From CAWBLP01 sp963789495 (GTDB taxonomy: Bacteria; Pseudomonadota; Alphaproteobacteria; Acetobacterales; Acetobacteraceae), in NCBI GenBank assembly GCA_963789495.1, contig CAWBLP010000004.1:310001-374000 (forward strand): DNA of 64,000 nucleotides, written 5' to 3'. Position numbers and translations under genes: made by a program. A model generated the notes under the pieces. It worked only from the letters and a program-made list of their open reading frames with translations, was not told the origin of the DNA and searched no databases. Below are positions 62,715 through 64,000 of the stretch, in pieces (position 1 is the stretch's first letter; each line of letters opens with the position of its first letter).

Positions 62715-63182
62715 TACCAGCCGCGCTCGCCGCCGCCCGATCGGCTGTCCATCATCGTTCTGCCGACGAAGCTCGGCATCCACCACTTTTTCCCAGTTGT
62801 GGTCTGCGCAGTCGTGGATGACGGCCATTCGCCCGGCCAGCGATTGGTTCAGCAAGGTGCGAACGCCCGCTTTCCTCCCTGGCCGGGTCCACTTTCCGCA
62901 ATGGCGGGTTTCGCTTTCCGTCTTGGCCGGGCCTGACCCGGCCATCCACACCGGAATCGATCGGGTCGCGCAGCGCGCGCCTGCAGGGGTAGATGGCAGG
63001 GTCAAGCCCGGCCAGGACGGGAAGCGCGCAGTTCGGCGGGACATGTGCAGTTCGCATGGCGCATTGTGCTCTATCTCGATGCGCACGGGCCTTCGCCCGC
63101 CATGACGAGGGGGCGTGGTCGACAGGCGGCCTCATGGGCGGCGGGGCTACAGAACCGGCCACCTGCCGCCGCGCCGATTGGT
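62715..63182. repeat. Intergenic region with inverted REP-like elements
   Basis: No gene. A REP-like sequence, CCGTCTTGGCCGGGCCTGAC plus CCGGCCATCCACA at about 62918-62950, is matched in inverted orientation at about 62989-63021, where the reverse complement reads CCGTCCTGGCCGGGCTTGAC plus CCTGCCATCTACC. Two related fragments lie nearby (CCTGGCCGGGTCCACTTTCC at 62879 and a CCGCCATGACGAGGG segment near 63100). This is the palindromic-unit type common in alphaproteobacterial spacers. It separates convergent genes. Confidence 0.6.
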
Positions 63183-63665
63183 TCAACCGGTCCCGCGCGC
63201 CTTGACCATACGCAGCGGCGTGTAGGTCAGCGCCACCTGGCCGTCCTGCTTCACCACGCGGTTCCGCGTCCGCACCAGGCCGCGATTGGGTCGGCTGTTG
63301 CTGCGCCGGCTTTCGACGACCTCGCATTCCACATGGATCGTGTCGCCAGCGAAGGTCGGGCCGTTAACATCCAGCTCCATGTGCAGAAATGCGAAACCGG
63401 TGTGCTGCATGGTCGCGTGCACCAGCAACCCCTCGGCGAACGAGTAAACCAGCGCCGCCGGCACCACACGCTGCTTGATGTCGCTTTCCTCGCGCAGGAA
63501 CTCGACGTTGGAGAACAGCACCTCGGTCATGCCGGTCACGCTGATGAAGTTCACCAGATCGGCCTCGGTGACGGTGCGGCCTATGGTGCGGAACTTGCGG
63601 CCTTCCGGCAGGTCCTCGAAATACAGGCCGAGCCCAAGCACTTCATAGCCGTCTATCTCTGCCAT
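63183..63665 (-). CDS. MaoC-like hot-dog-fold protein with degenerate active site
   Basis: A 160-residue protein with the MaoC-like outline YFEDLPEGRKFRTIGRTVTE, then ADLVNFISVTGMTEVLFSNV where hydratases have S-G-D-x-N-P-x-H. Both catalytic residues are replaced. The hot-dog helix region (PAALVYSFAEGLLVHATMQH) is present. A non-hydratase thioester-binding or dehydratase-related role is possible; similar proteins occur beside CoA transferases. Confidence 0.75.
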   Translation of the reverse strand: MAEIDGYEVLGLGLYFEDLPEGRKFRTIGRTVTEADLVNFISVTGMTEVLFSNVEFLREESDIKQRVVPAALVYSFAEGLLVHATMQHTGFAFLHMELDVNGPTFAGDTIHVECEVVESRRSNSRPNRGLVRTRNRVVKQDGQVALTYTPLRMVKARGTG

Positions 63666-63729
63666 GATGGGGTCTCCGTATCACGCTGGGCGTGCCGACG
63701 GCGATGCAGCAGCGTGGGCATCCTCACGA

Positions 63730-64000
63730 TCAGCCGCCGTAATTCAGCCGCCAGCTGGTCTCGCCGCTCGCAGGCGGTTCGCACCAGATCGGCACGGCGT
63801 TCGGGGTCCGCGCCAGCGGCTCGATCCCCATGGCCTTGCGCAGCGCACGGAACAACGCACCGTGCGCGACCACCAGGACAACAGGGGGCTGAGCGGTGGC
63901 GCGATTCACCGCCCCCACCGCGCGGCGGCGCAACGCTGCGAAGGACTCCGCACCGTCCGGCGTGACATGGCCGGCCACCCAGTCGGCGAACCAGTCCGAC
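63730..64000 (-). CDS. Histidine phosphatase family protein (C-terminal part, cut by the window edge)
   Basis: At least 90 residues of the C-terminal half of a phosphoglycerate-mutase-like phosphatase. ESFAALRRRAVGAVNRA is followed by VVLVVAHGALFRALRKAMGI, which holds the second catalytic His (A-H-G), and a tail with PNAVPIWCEPP. The N-terminal R-H-G motif lies beyond 64000. Substrate unknown. Confidence 0.75.
   Translation of the reverse strand, partial: SDWFADWVAGHVTPDGAESFAALRRRAVGAVNRATAQPPVVLVVAHGALFRALRKAMGIEPLARTPNAVPIWCEPPASGETSWRLNYGG

Noticed and set aside
1..64000. tRNA, rRNA or CRISPR array
   Set aside because: No T-loop-like GTTCGAATCC word with a plausible clover leaf in the intergenic spaces, no rRNA sequence, and no short repeats with unique spacers; the tandem arrays here have no spacers.

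Overview
The window is a GC-rich, densely coded chromosomal segment from an alphaproteobacterium. The ChvG/ChvI-type two-component pair, PleD-type regulator, convergent pgsA/purMN gene order, divergent tad pilus genes and type I-secreted proteins with repeated alanine/glycine-rich modules suggest Rhodospirillales, most likely Acetobacteraceae. That placement is inferred from gene content; there is no rRNA or other decisive marker. I found no tRNA, rRNA or CRISPR array.

Layout. 1-4.8 kb: a partial tad pilus locus, with tadG-tadE on the minus strand and a secretin, a small lipoprotein and a TadD-like TPR lipoprotein on the plus strand, separated by a dyad-symmetric spacer. 4.8-6.4 kb: decayed DNA with a transposase remnant and a lipocalin-like gene. 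6.4-17.7 kb: a catabolic cluster (SDR and hydroxyisobutyrate-type dehydrogenases, alpha/beta hydrolase, GST, LivKHMGF branched-chain-type ABC importer, two amidohydrolases and a Rieske ferredoxin-like protein). 18.3-20.9 kb: a large, probably type I-secreted glycoside-hydrolase-like protein. 21.5-25 kb: ChvG/ChvI and a HugZ-like protein.

25-36.6 kb is an accessory island. It holds an 84-bp tandem repeat array, a P63C-domain gene, an XRE regulator, an IS1595-type transposase, an Ntn-hydrolase-like gene cut by an IS21 element, the truncated IS21 element itself, and a very large TIR-NACHT-pentapeptide-WD40 protein. That protein's 14 WD40 repeats are almost identical 126-bp DNA units. It resembles STAND/NLR-type conflict (anti-phage or self/non-self) proteins and is the most interesting object in the window.

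36.7-53.6 kb is mostly housekeeping: aroC, a MarR regulator, an atypical NRAMP transporter with a small membrane partner, perM-like, pgsA, purM-purN, pleD-like, a methyltransferase, an EamA transporter, a DEAD-box helicase, ruvC and glyQ. 53.9-56.1 kb encodes a second secreted protein sharing its repeats and C-terminal module with the 18.3-kb protein. 56.1-63.7 kb is a CoA-thioester catabolic cluster (two MaoC-like proteins, CoA transferase, two tandem paralogous substrate-binding proteins, two crotonase-fold proteins, a SnoaL-like protein). The right edge cuts a histidine-phosphatase gene.

A general feature is that eight reading frames are each broken by what looks like one extra base in a short homopolymer (tadG, secretin, DUF6197-like, P63C, TIR-NACHT-WD40, the gene after it, CoA transferase, and the stop codon of the second substrate-binding protein). 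They may be assembly errors or real mutations, so protein calls there are given both ways.
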